A DNA stretch of 64,000 nt, taken from NCBI RefSeq assembly GCF_042684365.1, contig NZ_JBHULI010000003.1, positions 152,481 through 216,480 on the forward strand, read 5' to 3'. Below, piece by piece: positions 43,619 through 53,396 of this stretch; position 1 is the first letter of the stretch, and each line of letters starts with the position of its first letter. A model generated the notes under the pieces. That model worked only from the letters and a program-made list of their open reading frames with translations, did no database searches and had not been told where the DNA came from. Source of the stretch: Gracilimonas halophila (GTDB lineage: Bacteria > Bacteroidota > Rhodothermia > Balneolales > Balneolaceae). Made by a program: the position numbers and the translations under genes.

Positions 43619-45439
43619 ATGTCACAAGACTTAAGAAATATCGCCATCATCGCTCACGTAGATCATGGCAAAACAACACTCGTAGATGAAATCCTAAAGC
43701 AGAGCGGCACATTCAGAGAGAATCAACAAGTTGATGAGAGAGTCATGGATTCCGGAGATCTTGAGAAAGAACGTGGAATCACCATCAGTTCTAAAAATAC
43801 GGCTGTTCACTGGAAGGGAACCAAGATCAATATTGTGGATACTCCCGGTCACGCTGACTTTGGTGGAGAGGTAGAGCGCATCCTTAAAATGGTGAACGGC
43901 GTGATCTTGCTTGTTGATGCTGCAGAAGGACCACTTCCTCAAACTAAATTTGTACTGCGTAAATCACTGAGCCTTGGTTATCGCCCTATTGTTGTGATCA
44001 ATAAAATTGATCGTAAAGATGCCCGTCCCGATGCAGTACTCGATGAGATCTTTGACCTTTTTGTGATGCTGGACGCTACAAATGAGCAGTTGGATTTCCC
44101 GGTATTGTACGCGGTTGCCGTTAACGGTATTGCCAAAGAAAACCTGGAAGATGAGGATGAAAACCTTGCTCCTCTGCTTGATAAGATCGTGGAGCATGTT
44201 CCGGCACCTGAGCAAAACACTGAAGCGAAATTCAAAATGTTGGTTAGCAGTATTGATTGGAATGATTATGTAGGTCGAATTGCAGTAGGTCGAATTGAGC
44301 AAGGAACCATCAAGATCGGGCAGGAAGTAGCCCTTATGGATGGTAAGGGAAAAGTAAAAGAAAAAGCCCGCGCTACTAAACTATATACATTTAACGGACT
44401 ACAGCGTGAGCCGGTTGAAACGGCTGTTGCAGGCGATATCATTGCCCTTGCGGGATATGAAGAAGTGAATGTTGGTGATACACTCACTGATACTGCAGAC
44501 ATGAATCCTCTGGAGTATGTGGATATGGATAAGCCGACGATTGCGATGTATTTCAGGGTTAATAATTCACCTTTTGCTGGAAAGGAAGGGGATTATGTGA
44601 CTTCTAATCAGTTAAAAGATCGACTGAATAAAGAAGTGCGAACAAATGTTGCTATGCGGGTAGAACCGACAGAAAGTCCTGATATCTATAAAGTATCGGG
44701 CCGTGGTGAACTACAGATGGCTATTTTGATCGAGACAATGCGACGTGAAGGATTTGAGTTTTCTGTTTCACGACCTGAAGTTCTTTTCAAAGAGGTGGAT
44801 GGAGTAACGCATGAGCCTGTTGAAGAAGTGGTTGTGGATGTTCAGACTGATTATAGCAATCGGGTGATCGATAACCTTCAAAAGAGAAAGGGTATCATGA
44901 CTTCTATGAGTCAGGAAGGGGAAAATAACCGAATTCAGTTTCGTGTACCTTCTCGTGGATTGATCGGTTTTCGTGGAGAGATGCTTACCGAAACACGTGG
45001 AACCGGAATCATGCACCAGCAGTTTGATGGCTATGAGCCTTACGCAGGTGAAATTCCCGGAAGAACACGGGGAGCACTGATCGCCCTTGAACAAGGTGAT
45101 GTAACCGGTTATGCGCTTGAAGGAATTCAGGATCGCGGAGAGTTTTTTGTTGAGCCCGGCGACCCGGTTTATCAGGGACAAGTGGTTGGCGTAAACAAAC
45201 GCGGAGATGATATGGTAGTGAATGTGGTGAAGAAAAAGAACCTCACGAATCACCGTGCAACCCAAACTTCAGATGCCGTTAAGATCAGCCAGGCAAAGAA
45301 ATTAAGCCTTGAGCAATGCATCGAATTCATTGATAATGATGAACTGCTGGAAGTAACTCCAAAAGCATTACGTATTCGAAAAACTTTTCTGGATCATAAC
45401 GATCGTAAGAGAGAAGAGAAGAAAAAAGCCGGCGTTTAG
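43619..45439 (+). CDS. typA: TypA/BipA ribosome-associated GTPase
   Basis: A translational GTPase of the EF-G family that binds the 70S ribosome and supports assembly and stress growth. G1 is AHVDHGKTTLVDEIL, G2 is ERGITISS, G3 is DTPGHADFGGEVE and G4 is NKIDRKDA. The characteristic C-terminal domain has LTETRGTGIMHQQFDGYEPY. Length 606 is normal. It is monocistronic. Confidence 0.97.
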   Translation: MSQDLRNIAIIAHVDHGKTTLVDEILKQSGTFRENQQVDERVMDSGDLEKERGITISSKNTAVHWKGTKINIVDTPGHADFGGEVERILKMVNGVILLVDAAEGPLPQTKFVLRKSLSLGYRPIVVINKIDRKDARPDAVLDEIFDLFVMLDATNEQLDFPVLYAVAVNGIAKENLEDEDENLAPLLDKIVEHVPAPEQNTEAKFKMLVSSIDWNDYVGRIAVGRIEQGTIKIGQEVALMDGKGKVKEKARATKLYTFNGLQREPVETAVAGDIIALAGYEEVNVGDTLTDTADMNPLEYVDMDKPTIAMYFRVNNSPFAGKEGDYVTSNQLKDRLNKEVRTNVAMRVEPTESPDIYKVSGRGELQMAILIETMRREGFEFSVSRPEVLFKEVDGVTHEPVEEVVVDVQTDYSNRVIDNLQKRKGIMTSMSQEGENNRIQFRVPSRGLIGFRGEMLTETRGTGIMHQQFDGYEPYAGEIPGRTRGALIALEQGDVTGYALEGIQDRGEFFVEPGDPVYQGQVVGVNKRGDDMVVNVVKKKNLTNHRATQTSDAVKISQAKKLSLEQCIEFIDNDELLEVTPKALRIRKTFLDHNDRKREEKKKAGV

Positions 45440-45448
45440 TATAAATAT

Positions 45449-45532
45449 GCTGAATGAGAAATTAGGAATGTTGGATTGTGGAGAGCAATTCAACATTCAC
45501 TATCTCAATTCTATTTTCTCATTGAATGAGGG
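45449..45532. repeat. Phased inverted repeat after typA
   Basis: Seven- and eight-base words (AATTAGG, AATGTTG, GATTGTG, then ATTCAAC, ATTCACT, ATCTCAA) occupy the gap. TGAATGAGAA and TTCTCATTGA at the ends are near-inverse copies, so the region can fold into a long imperfect hairpin. It runs into the end of the next gene. Confidence 0.5.
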
Positions 45533-45929
45533 TGAGTTTCTTTATTAGAACTTCAGTTCCGGCATTTTTTGAACTCGAGTTATCACCGCCATCTGTAGTT
45601 TCGGCCAGCATCTCGGAGCTGCCTCCACCTCCGGTAGAAAAAGGACCGCCAACTAAGCCTGTATTTTCATTAAAAAAATAGAGTCCGGTAAAATTTCGGG
45701 TGTCTTCATATGAGATTTCTGTCCATGTTTCCCCACCATCAGTGGACTTAAGAATTGTACCCCAATCACCAATACCATATACAACTTGTTCAGTTACAAA
45801 TTGTACTCTGTTTATCGTGTTTGTAGTAGTTACGCCGTTTTCGGTAAGCCAATCTTGGGCAATCAGAGGTGTTGAAAAGTTTGTTGAGGTTCCAATAAAA
45901 ATGAAGATAAATGCTAAATATTTAAACAT
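45519..45929 (-). pseudogene. Truncated YCF48/BNR-type exported protein
   Basis: The N-terminal 100 residues look like the start of a YCF48-type beta-propeller: a signal peptide ending TPLIAQD, then GIGDWGTILKSTDGGETWTEISYEDTR and FFNENTGLVGG. Such proteins normally carry several repeats over 300 or more residues. After TTDGG, where another repeat should read, the sequence changes to SSSKNAGTEVLIKKLTLIQ and stops in a repeat-rich gap. I therefore read it as a gene that has lost its 3' part, rather than as a short intact one. Confidence 0.6.
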
Positions 45930-46088
45930 ACGTTTGGTTTGATTTAAAAGAAGTATTGATAAATACGTAGCGTGTTACTTAAAAAGACCATAAGGGCTCA
46001 GGTAAATACATCGCATTAAATTATTTTACGAAAGCCAATTGGCATTTTATTTTAATAAGTGATTCATTAAGGAATAAAAATTTCTCTT

Positions 46089-47657
46089 ATGAAACGAAAA
46101 GACTTTTTAAAGATAGCGGGTATAGGAACAGCAGGTGTAACCTTTCTTCCTTTTATAAACAGTAATACGTTGGCAGCAGGTTTGCTCGACTCTGAGAAAA
46201 AGCGATTAGCTGAAATTGCTTTGACCTCAGCCAAAAATGCCGGAGCTTCCTATGCGGATATTCGGATTGGTCGTTATCTCAACCAATTTATAAATAGCCG
46301 TGAGCAAAATATATCAGGGATCACTAATACAGAATCTTTTGGATTTGGTATTCGGGTGATCGCCAACGGCACCTGGGGATTTGCGTCTTCCAATCAGGTT
46401 ACCGAGCGTGAAATTAGACGGGTAGCGAATCAGGCAGTACTGATCGCAAAAGCTAACGGACGATTGCAATCAGAGCCGGTACAATTAGCTCCTGTTCCCG
46501 GATATGGAGATGTTAGCTGGAATACACCTATCGAGACCAATCCATTTGAAATATCGATGGAAGAAAAAGTGGACCTGCTGATGAACATAAATTCCGAAGC
46601 TGAAAAAGCCGGTGCTGACTTCTGTTCATCAAATCTGTTTTTTGTAAATGAGCAAAAATATTTCGCTTCTACAGAAGGGACTTTTGCAGATCAAAATGTA
46701 TATCGATGCTGGCCAACCTTTACAGTGACTAGTATCAATCGGGATGCTGGGGGATTCGAAACCCGAAATTCATTAGCCCAGCCCATTGGAATGGGATACG
46801 AATATGTGAAGAACTTTGGGCTGGTAGAAGAAGCCCGTGAAGCAGCTGAACAAGCCCAGGAAAAGCACTCGGCTAAAAGTGTGGAGCCCGGAAAATATGA
46901 CCTGGTTCTTGACCCTTCTCATCTATTTTTAACTATTCATGAATCTGTCGGACATCCGCTGGAACTAGACCGTGTATTGGGCTACGAAGCCAACTATGCC
47001 GGAACCAGCTTTGCCACTCTTGATAAATGGCGATCCGGAGATTTCCAGTATGGAAGTGAGATCGTGAATTTTGTTGCGGACAAAAATCAGAAAGATGCAC
47101 TTGCTACCGTTGGGTATGACGATGACGGAGTAAAAACAAAAAAGTGGGATCTGGTACGAAATGGAATTTTGGTAAACTATCAAGCCACTCGCGATCAGGT
47201 GAATATTATTGACCAGAATGAATCACATGGTTGTTGCTATGCTGACAGCTGGTCTTCGGTTCCATTTCAGCGCATGCCTAATGTTTCGCTTGAACCCGGT
47301 AAAGAGGACAAATCAGTTCAGGATATTATTTCCAATACGGAAGACGGTATTTATATAAAAGGACGTGGTTCTTATTCCATTGATCAGCAGCGATATAATT
47401 TCCAGTTTGGCGGACAGCTTTATTATGAAATTAAGAACGGTGAGATCACTCAGATGCTGCGTGATGTAGCTTATCAATCCAATACTCAGGAATTTTGGAA
47501 CACTTGTGCAGAACTGGGTGGCCGCTCAACATATGAACTGGGAGGTACTTTCTTTGATGGAAAAGGCCAACCTTCTCAGGTTAGTGCCGTAAGTCACGGT
47601 TGTCCTACTACCCGGTTTGAAGGCGTTAATGTAATTAACACCGGCCGAAGGATTTAA
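46089..47657 (+). CDS. TldD-family metalloprotease, exported paralogue 1
   Basis: TldD/TldE form a zinc protease that trims unfolded or modified peptides (for example microcin B17 precursors). The HExxxH motif is in TIHESVGHPLELDRVLGYEANYAGTSF. The N-terminus MKRKDFLKIAGIGTAG resembles a Tat leader with RK in place of RR, ending near NTLAAG. The cysteine that E. coli TldD uses as third zinc ligand (CGKxGQ) appears replaced by Asp in FFDGKGQP. The gene heads a three-gene run with a paralogue and pmbA. Confidence 0.9.
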   Translation: MKRKDFLKIAGIGTAGVTFLPFINSNTLAAGLLDSEKKRLAEIALTSAKNAGASYADIRIGRYLNQFINSREQNISGITNTESFGFGIRVIANGTWGFASSNQVTEREIRRVANQAVLIAKANGRLQSEPVQLAPVPGYGDVSWNTPIETNPFEISMEEKVDLLMNINSEAEKAGADFCSSNLFFVNEQKYFASTEGTFADQNVYRCWPTFTVTSINRDAGGFETRNSLAQPIGMGYEYVKNFGLVEEAREAAEQAQEKHSAKSVEPGKYDLVLDPSHLFLTIHESVGHPLELDRVLGYEANYAGTSFATLDKWRSGDFQYGSEIVNFVADKNQKDALATVGYDDDGVKTKKWDLVRNGILVNYQATRDQVNIIDQNESHGCCYADSWSSVPFQRMPNVSLEPGKEDKSVQDIISNTEDGIYIKGRGSYSIDQQRYNFQFGGQLYYEIKNGEITQMLRDVAYQSNTQEFWNTCAELGGRSTYELGGTFFDGKGQPSQVSAVSHGCPTTRFEGVNVINTGRRI

Positions 47658-47690
47658 AAAAATAATCATAAACTAAAACGGAGTTATTCC

Positions 47691-49316
47691 TTGAAGAGAA
47701 AAGATTTTTTAAAAATTGCAGGAATAGGGATGGGCGGAATGATGATCCCACTCGTTGGAACCCGGGTAGAAGCATTTTCTTCCCTGACAGGTATGTCGGT
47801 TTCAGATAAAAAAGCATTGGCAGACACAGCACTTAATGCTGCTAAAATGGCTGGTGCCAGCTATGCAGACATCAGGATCGGTAGATATCTGAATCAATTT
47901 ATCATTACACGAGAACAGCAGGTTCAGAACGCAGTCAACACTGAGTCATTTGGTGTTGGTGTTCGCGTAATTGCCAATGGCACCTGGGGGTTTGCTTCCA
48001 CCAATAACGTGACCAATGAAGGAGTTGCTGAGGCAGCCCAGCAAGCGGTGATGATCGCCAAGGCTAATGGTTCTATTCAATCAGAGCCGGTACAGTTAGC
48101 CCCCGTAGATTCTCATGGTGAAGTTTCATGGAAAACCCCGATCAAGAAAAATGCTTTTGAAGTACCTATTTCTGAAAAAGTTGATTTCTTGTTGGAAGTG
48201 AACAACGCAGCCATGCAAAATGGAGCCTCTTTTGTGGGTAGTAACATGTTTCTGGTAAATGAGCAGAAATATTTTGCTTCTACAGAAGGATCATACATCG
48301 ATCAGGACGTTCACCGGATCTGGCCAACTTTTAACGTCAGTTTGGTAGATCGGGATTCAGGAACATTTGAATCCATTCAAAGTCTGAGTTCGCCAATGGG
48401 TATGGGCTATGAATATTTAGACGGGAATGAGTCTGAGAAAGCAAAAGGTGTGGTAACACGTTACGGTCAATCTTATGATATGATCGAGGATGCTGCTCAA
48501 CTGGCAGAAAAAGGAAAAGAAAAACTTTCAGCTAAATCTGTTGAACCCGGACAATATGATCTGGTACTGGATCCGTCACACTTATGGCTGACTATCCACG
48601 AAAATGTTGGGCACCCTCTCGAGCTTGATCGTGTACTCGGTTATGAAGCTAACTATGCCGGAACCAGCTTCGCTACACTCGATAAGTGGGAATCCGGCGA
48701 TTTTGAATATGGTTCTGATATTGTGAACCTTTATGCAGATAAACTTCAGAAAGGATCACTGGGGCATGTCGGTTATGACGATGAGGGAGTTCAGACTAAG
48801 AAATGGGATCTTGTGAAGGATGGTATTTTGGTGAATTACCAAGCCATACGGGACCAGGCTCATATCATTAACGAAGATGAGTCTCATGGGTGTTGCTATG
48901 CTGATAGCTGGAACAGTGTTCAATTTCAGCGTATGCCAAATGTATCATTAGCTCCGGGTAAAGATCCACTATCCGTTGATGATATGATCAAAGATGTAGA
49001 GAATGGTATTTATGTAGTTGGAGATGGATCGTATTCCATTGATCAACAGCGTTATAACTTCCAGTTTGGCGGCCAGTTATTCTACGAGATCAAAAACGGA
49101 GAAATAACAGGAATGCTTCGTGATGTAGCTTACCAATCAAATACTCAAGAGTTCTGGAATTCTTGCTCCGCTATTTGTGATGAAAGCGATTTCCGTTTGG
49201 GAGGTTCATTTTTTGACGGAAAAGGCCAGCCCGGCCAATCAAGTGCGGTTTCTCACGGAAGCTCCACTACTCGGTTTGACGGTATAAATGTGATCAATAC
49301 CGCCCGACGAATCTAA
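47691..49316 (+). CDS. TldD-family metalloprotease, exported paralogue 2
   Basis: A 541-residue near-copy of the preceding gene, with HENVGHPLELDRVLGYEANYAGTSF and the same FFDGKGQP in place of a Cys-containing block. The leader MKRKDFLKIAGIGMGG is again Tat-like with RK. It starts with TTG at 47691. A longer segment after YEYLDGNESEKAKG distinguishes it from paralogue 1. The pair arose by tandem duplication. They are likely to pair with the TldE/PmbA product downstream. Confidence 0.9.
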   Translation: MKRKDFLKIAGIGMGGMMIPLVGTRVEAFSSLTGMSVSDKKALADTALNAAKMAGASYADIRIGRYLNQFIITREQQVQNAVNTESFGVGVRVIANGTWGFASTNNVTNEGVAEAAQQAVMIAKANGSIQSEPVQLAPVDSHGEVSWKTPIKKNAFEVPISEKVDFLLEVNNAAMQNGASFVGSNMFLVNEQKYFASTEGSYIDQDVHRIWPTFNVSLVDRDSGTFESIQSLSSPMGMGYEYLDGNESEKAKGVVTRYGQSYDMIEDAAQLAEKGKEKLSAKSVEPGQYDLVLDPSHLWLTIHENVGHPLELDRVLGYEANYAGTSFATLDKWESGDFEYGSDIVNLYADKLQKGSLGHVGYDDEGVQTKKWDLVKDGILVNYQAIRDQAHIINEDESHGCCYADSWNSVQFQRMPNVSLAPGKDPLSVDDMIKDVENGIYVVGDGSYSIDQQRYNFQFGGQLFYEIKNGEITGMLRDVAYQSNTQEFWNSCSAICDESDFRLGGSFFDGKGQPGQSSAVSHGSSTTRFDGINVINTARRI

Positions 49317-49352
49317 AGGAAATAAAAAATTAACGATAAGAACTGAATCATT

Positions 49353-50669
49353 ATGGCCATTTTAACACGAGATGAAGCACGTGACATCATGCAAAAGGTG
49401 ATCAACCTTTCAAAGGCTGATCACTGTGAAGTAAACTTGCAAGGTGGTGTGGGCGGTAATATACGCTACGCACGAAACACAGTAACCACAAGTGGTGAAG
49501 AGCAGAATACGTCACTTTCTGTAGAGTCAGCATTTGGAAAGAAAACAGGAACCGCATCTATCAATGAATTTGATGATGAATCCCTGGAAAAAGTAGTTCG
49601 TCGTTCTGAAGAACTTGCACAACTGGCCCCGGAAAATCCTGAATACATGGAACCGCTGGGTCCTCAGGAATACAGGGAATCAAAGACCTATTTTGATTCC
49701 ACTGCAAAAATAACTCCGGATTACAGAGCAAGAGCTGCAGAGAATAGTATCAAGCCAAGTATTGATAATGGGTTGATCTCAGCCGGGTTCCTGGAAGATG
49801 GCGCTGGATTCAATGCCATCATGAACAGCAATGGTTTGTTCGCCTACAATCAGGATACGGAAGTGGAATTTTCCGTGACAGTGAGAACCCGGGACGGAAG
49901 AGGTTCCGGATGGGTATCACGCGATTATAACGATGTTGATCTAATGGATACAGCCACTGCCTCAGATATTGCCATCCAGAAATCAAAAGGTTCGGCAGAA
50001 GCCGTTGCCCTTGAGCCCGGAAAGTACACGGTGATCCTGGAACCGCATGCTTCAGTTGGACTTCTTGGAAATATGTTTTTCAGAATGGATGCCCGTACTG
50101 CCGATGAAGGACGAAGTTTCCTTTCGAAGCAGGGTGGAGGCACACGTGTAGGTGAGAAGATGTTCGATGAGCGGGTTACCGTTTATTCAGATCCATTTCA
50201 TTCAAACGTTCCGACAGCACCTTTCACAGGTTCAGGACAACCGGTAGAACGAACTACATGGATCGAAAATGGTGTAGTCAAGAATCTTGCATATTCCAGA
50301 TTCTGGGCGAAACAACAAGGGGTAAATCCTCTTCCCGGACCGGTAAACGGAATTATGGAAGGAGGAACAAAATCTACTGCTGAATTGGTGGCCTCTACAG
50401 AGCGTGGAATACTGGTAACCAGAACATGGTATATCCGAATGGTTGATCCACAGTCACTGCTGTTAACAGGATTGACTCGCGATGGAACGTTCTACATTGA
50501 AGATGGTGAGATCAAACACGCTGTGAAGAATTTCCGATTCAATGAAAGTCCGGTGATCATGCTTAATAACATTGAAGAATTAGGCAAGCCCGTTCGTTGT
50601 GAAGGAAATATGATCCCCCCAATGAAGATCCGCGACTTTACCTTCAGCAGTCTCTCCGACGCTGTATAG
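49353..50669 (+). CDS. pmbA: TldE/PmbA-family protein
   Basis: The TldE-like (PmbA) partner of TldD: same fold, without the zinc motif. It has VEPGKYTVILEPHASVGLLGNMF-like sequence (here ALEPGKYTVILEPHASVGLLGNMFFRMDAR) and GVVKNLAYSRFWAKQQGV. The N-terminus MAILTRDEARDIMQKV shows no leader, unlike both TldD paralogues. It is the third gene of the run, 36 bases after tldD 2, and ends at a strong terminator. Confidence 0.9.
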   Translation: MAILTRDEARDIMQKVINLSKADHCEVNLQGGVGGNIRYARNTVTTSGEEQNTSLSVESAFGKKTGTASINEFDDESLEKVVRRSEELAQLAPENPEYMEPLGPQEYRESKTYFDSTAKITPDYRARAAENSIKPSIDNGLISAGFLEDGAGFNAIMNSNGLFAYNQDTEVEFSVTVRTRDGRGSGWVSRDYNDVDLMDTATASDIAIQKSKGSAEAVALEPGKYTVILEPHASVGLLGNMFFRMDARTADEGRSFLSKQGGGTRVGEKMFDERVTVYSDPFHSNVPTAPFTGSGQPVERTTWIENGVVKNLAYSRFWAKQQGVNPLPGPVNGIMEGGTKSTAELVASTERGILVTRTWYIRMVDPQSLLLTGLTRDGTFYIEDGEIKHAVKNFRFNESPVIMLNNIEELGKPVRCEGNMIPPMKIRDFTFSSLSDAV

Positions 50670-50692
50670 GATCGTCGAAATAATCAATTATC

Positions 50693-50726
50693 AAAGCCAC
50701 ACACGAGTTTCGTGTGTGGCTTTTTT
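50693..50726 (+). terminator. Terminator after the tldD-tldD-pmbA operon
   Basis: A perfect 14-bp stem, AAAGCCACACACGA (50693-50706) with its inverse (50710-50723), three-base loop GTT, and a T-run to 50726. Confidence 0.92.
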
Positions 50727-50856
50727 AATATCAAATATTGAGCCGGTGAATATTAAGCATCGAACTCGTTACTAAAACAACGTTAAAAAATATTACGAAG
50801 CGGATTTAAGGATGATTACAGGAATCAACTTCCCTTCCAATTTCGTATAATCAGGT

Positions 50857-51510
50857 ATGGCTTTATCCAGATCTTCAAATACTGATTTTTTCTTCACTCG
50901 TATTCAATATGAGTCGGGAAACTGGTATGTGGATGAACGCATGCCGGCCAATCTTTTGAATTCCCTGGTAGAGTACACGACGCTTTCCATCGATCAGGAA
51001 GAAAAGGTAATTCCGCTTTCAAGCAATAAGATCCTTAGCTCACCTTTCTGTTATATGAGTGGGCACCGTTTGGTTGAGTTTTCCAATAAGGAACGTGAGA
51101 ATTTTGAGAAGTTGGTCTATAACGGAAGCTTTATTTTTGTGGACGATTGTAACCATGATATTGACGGACTTTTTGCCAAATCATTTGAAGCACAGATGGC
51201 AGAGATCTTCGGTCCTGATGCCCTGAGAAAGATCCCCAACGATCACCCTATTTATTCTTCATTCTTTGAATTTGAGGATGGCCCTCCTACTACCAGTTTT
51301 GAATTGAATGGTTGGGGCGATGACCTTGTGCATGATTACCTGAAAGCCATTGAAATTGATGGAGAGATCAGGGTGCTTTACAGTAATAAGGATTACGGTT
51401 GTGAATGGGATTACGACTATCGGAATAAACGCTGGCTTGCCCGCGATAACACTAAATTTGGCGTCAACATCGTGATGTACGCCATGAACAAAAACATGTA
51501 CAGTACGTGA
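50857..51510 (+). CDS. DUF4159 domain protein
   Basis: A 217-residue soluble protein with the DUF4159 block YMSGHRLVEFSNKERENFEKLVYNGSFIFVDDCNHD. Similar proteins in other genomes sit in MoxR clusters, and their structure resembles glutamine amidotransferase-like folds; the function is unknown. It is the first gene of the operon and overlaps the MoxR start by four bases (GTGA). No leader is seen. Confidence 0.85.
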   Translation: MALSRSSNTDFFFTRIQYESGNWYVDERMPANLLNSLVEYTTLSIDQEEKVIPLSSNKILSSPFCYMSGHRLVEFSNKERENFEKLVYNGSFIFVDDCNHDIDGLFAKSFEAQMAEIFGPDALRKIPNDHPIYSSFFEFEDGPPTTSFELNGWGDDLVHDYLKAIEIDGEIRVLYSNKDYGCEWDYDYRNKRWLARDNTKFGVNIVMYAMNKNMYST

Positions 51511-52505
51511 ATATCGAAAAAGAGAATGTCATTGAATTAGTAAGTAAACTTCAACGGCTAAAAAAAGAGATAGGCAAGGTGATCGTTGGGCAGGAAAAAG
51601 TGCTTGATGAACTTTTAATCACCTTTTGCGCCGGCGGACATGCTTTGCTGGAAGGTGTTCCCGGGCTTGCTAAAACGCTTATGATCCGCTCCCTTGCTGA
51701 AGCCATTGATGCTGATTTTAATCGCATTCAATTCACTCCCGATCTAATGCCAACGGATATCATCGGGACGGAAATTCTGGAAGAAGACCATGGAACCGGA
51801 AAGCGTTATTTCAAATTTGAGAAAGGGCCGATCTTCACGAACATTTTATTGGCGGATGAGATCAACAGGACACCTCCAAAAACTCAATCGGCACTGCTCG
51901 AGGCAATGCAGGAATATAGAGTCACGGCCAGTGGAAAGACCCTGGAATTGGATCTCCCGTTTTTCGTATTAGCCACTCAAAATCCTATCGAGCAATCGGG
52001 AACCTATCCGCTGCCGGAAGCTCAACTTGACCGTTTCCTCATGTTCTTGAAAGTGGATTATCCCACCGAGCAAGAAGAATTTGAGGTGCTGAAATTGACA
52101 ACGGGTGATTCAAAGCCGGTCATAAAACCCATTATGTCGGCAAAGGAAATCATTGAAGTTCAAAAACTGGTCAGGCAAATTGTGATCAGTGATGACCTGA
52201 TCACCTATGTAAACAGCCTGGTTCGTAACACTCGTCCCGATCAAACCAAAAGTGAAACTGTTAGAAAAAATGTGGATTGGGGAGCAGGTCCGAGAGCCGG
52301 GCAGGCTATGATTCTGACGGCCAAAGCGCGTGCACTTTTAGATGATCGCTATGCGGTTACGCTGGATGACCTGGCTTTTGTGGCACCGGCCGTATTAAGG
52401 CATCGGATGTTGCTCAATTTCAAAGCGGAAACCGAAGGGATATCAACAGATAATGTAACTGAACAGCTGCTGAAAGAAATTCAGCCTCCGCAAAGTACGG
52501 TATAA
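51507..52505 (+). CDS. MoxR-family AAA+ ATPase
   Basis: MoxR ATPases are thought to act as chaperones that help assemble or activate protein complexes containing VWA proteins. Walker A is EGVPGLAKT (about residues 45-60), Walker B ILLADEINRTPPKTQSALLEAMQE, and sensor ATQNPIEQSGTYPLPEAQLDRF. Length 332 is normal. It starts with GTG at 51507, overlapping the DUF4159 stop. It is followed by a DUF58 (VWA-like) gene, the usual partner. Confidence 0.95.
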   Translation: MNIEKENVIELVSKLQRLKKEIGKVIVGQEKVLDELLITFCAGGHALLEGVPGLAKTLMIRSLAEAIDADFNRIQFTPDLMPTDIIGTEILEEDHGTGKRYFKFEKGPIFTNILLADEINRTPPKTQSALLEAMQEYRVTASGKTLELDLPFFVLATQNPIEQSGTYPLPEAQLDRFLMFLKVDYPTEQEEFEVLKLTTGDSKPVIKPIMSAKEIIEVQKLVRQIVISDDLITYVNSLVRNTRPDQTKSETVRKNVDWGAGPRAGQAMILTAKARALLDDRYAVTLDDLAFVAPAVLRHRMLLNFKAETEGISTDNVTEQLLKEIQPPQSTV

Positions 52506-52511
52506 CCGATC

Positions 52512-53396
52512 ATGGAAAGAGAACCCGAAGAACTGGATTTATTACGTTCCGGGGTTGATCTCGGCTTGCTTGCCAAACACATCGTGGATGGTTTCATGAT
52601 AGGTATGCACAAAGGCACCCGGCGCGGAATTGGGAGTGAATTCAGTCAATACCGAAGCTACCAGCCGGGAGACGATATCCGTCAGATAGACTGGAAGATG
52701 TTTGCCCGCAGCGATCGTTATTATATAAAAGAATCGGAAACGGAATCGTCAGTTACTGTTCGGTTTTTTCTGGATATGTCTGCTTCCATGAAATACGAGG
52801 AAAACGGTATCTCAAGATTTCAGTATGCTTCTTTGGTTACAGCGGTTCTGGGAACCATCGCCAGTCAGCAGGGAGATGCGATCGCACTACATCTGGTGAA
52901 TAATTCTGAACATAAAAGTCTCACGGAGAAAAGAGGAAAAAGCCATTTAAACCGATTCATTCATCTGCTTGAAAATACGGAGTGCCGGGGACACTGGCCG
53001 GAATCAACAGATTGGCTTACCAATAATTTGAACACGCATGACCGTGAACTCTGGATCGTTTGTTCAGACCTGCTGGATGGAGAGAAACGCTGGGAGACTT
53101 TCATTCAGCTGAGTAAAAGTGTGGGACACGAAATTCAGTTCCTGCAAATTTTAGGGCATGATGAACTTCACCTAGAACTGGAAGAAGCGGTTACAGTGGA
53201 AGATCCTGAAAGTCATGCTAAAAAGAATATTCGAACCAGTTCAGTGCGAAAAGAATATTTGAAAAATCTACACGCCTATCTGGAGGAATTGAAATCAGGC
53301 TTGATGAGTCCGCGAACGAATCTGTTTTTAATGGAAATGAACCAATCCATTAGGGACGCACTGTTTGAATTTTTAAAACTCAGGGAGCGATTATGA
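52512..53396 (+). CDS. DUF58 / VWA-like protein, MoxR partner
   Basis: A 294-residue DUF58 protein. The family block is YQPGDDIRQIDWKMFARSDRYYIKESETES, and the VWA-like MIDAS motif DxSxS is RFFLDMSASMKY. DUF58 proteins are regularly next to MoxR and probably are its clients or adaptors. The ATG follows the MoxR stop by six bases. The stop overlaps the next gene by four bases (ATGA). Confidence 0.93.
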   Translation: MEREPEELDLLRSGVDLGLLAKHIVDGFMIGMHKGTRRGIGSEFSQYRSYQPGDDIRQIDWKMFARSDRYYIKESETESSVTVRFFLDMSASMKYEENGISRFQYASLVTAVLGTIASQQGDAIALHLVNNSEHKSLTEKRGKSHLNRFIHLLENTECRGHWPESTDWLTNNLNTHDRELWIVCSDLLDGEKRWETFIQLSKSVGHEIQFLQILGHDELHLELEEAVTVEDPESHAKKNIRTSSVRKEYLKNLHAYLEELKSGLMSPRTNLFLMEMNQSIRDALFEFLKLRERL

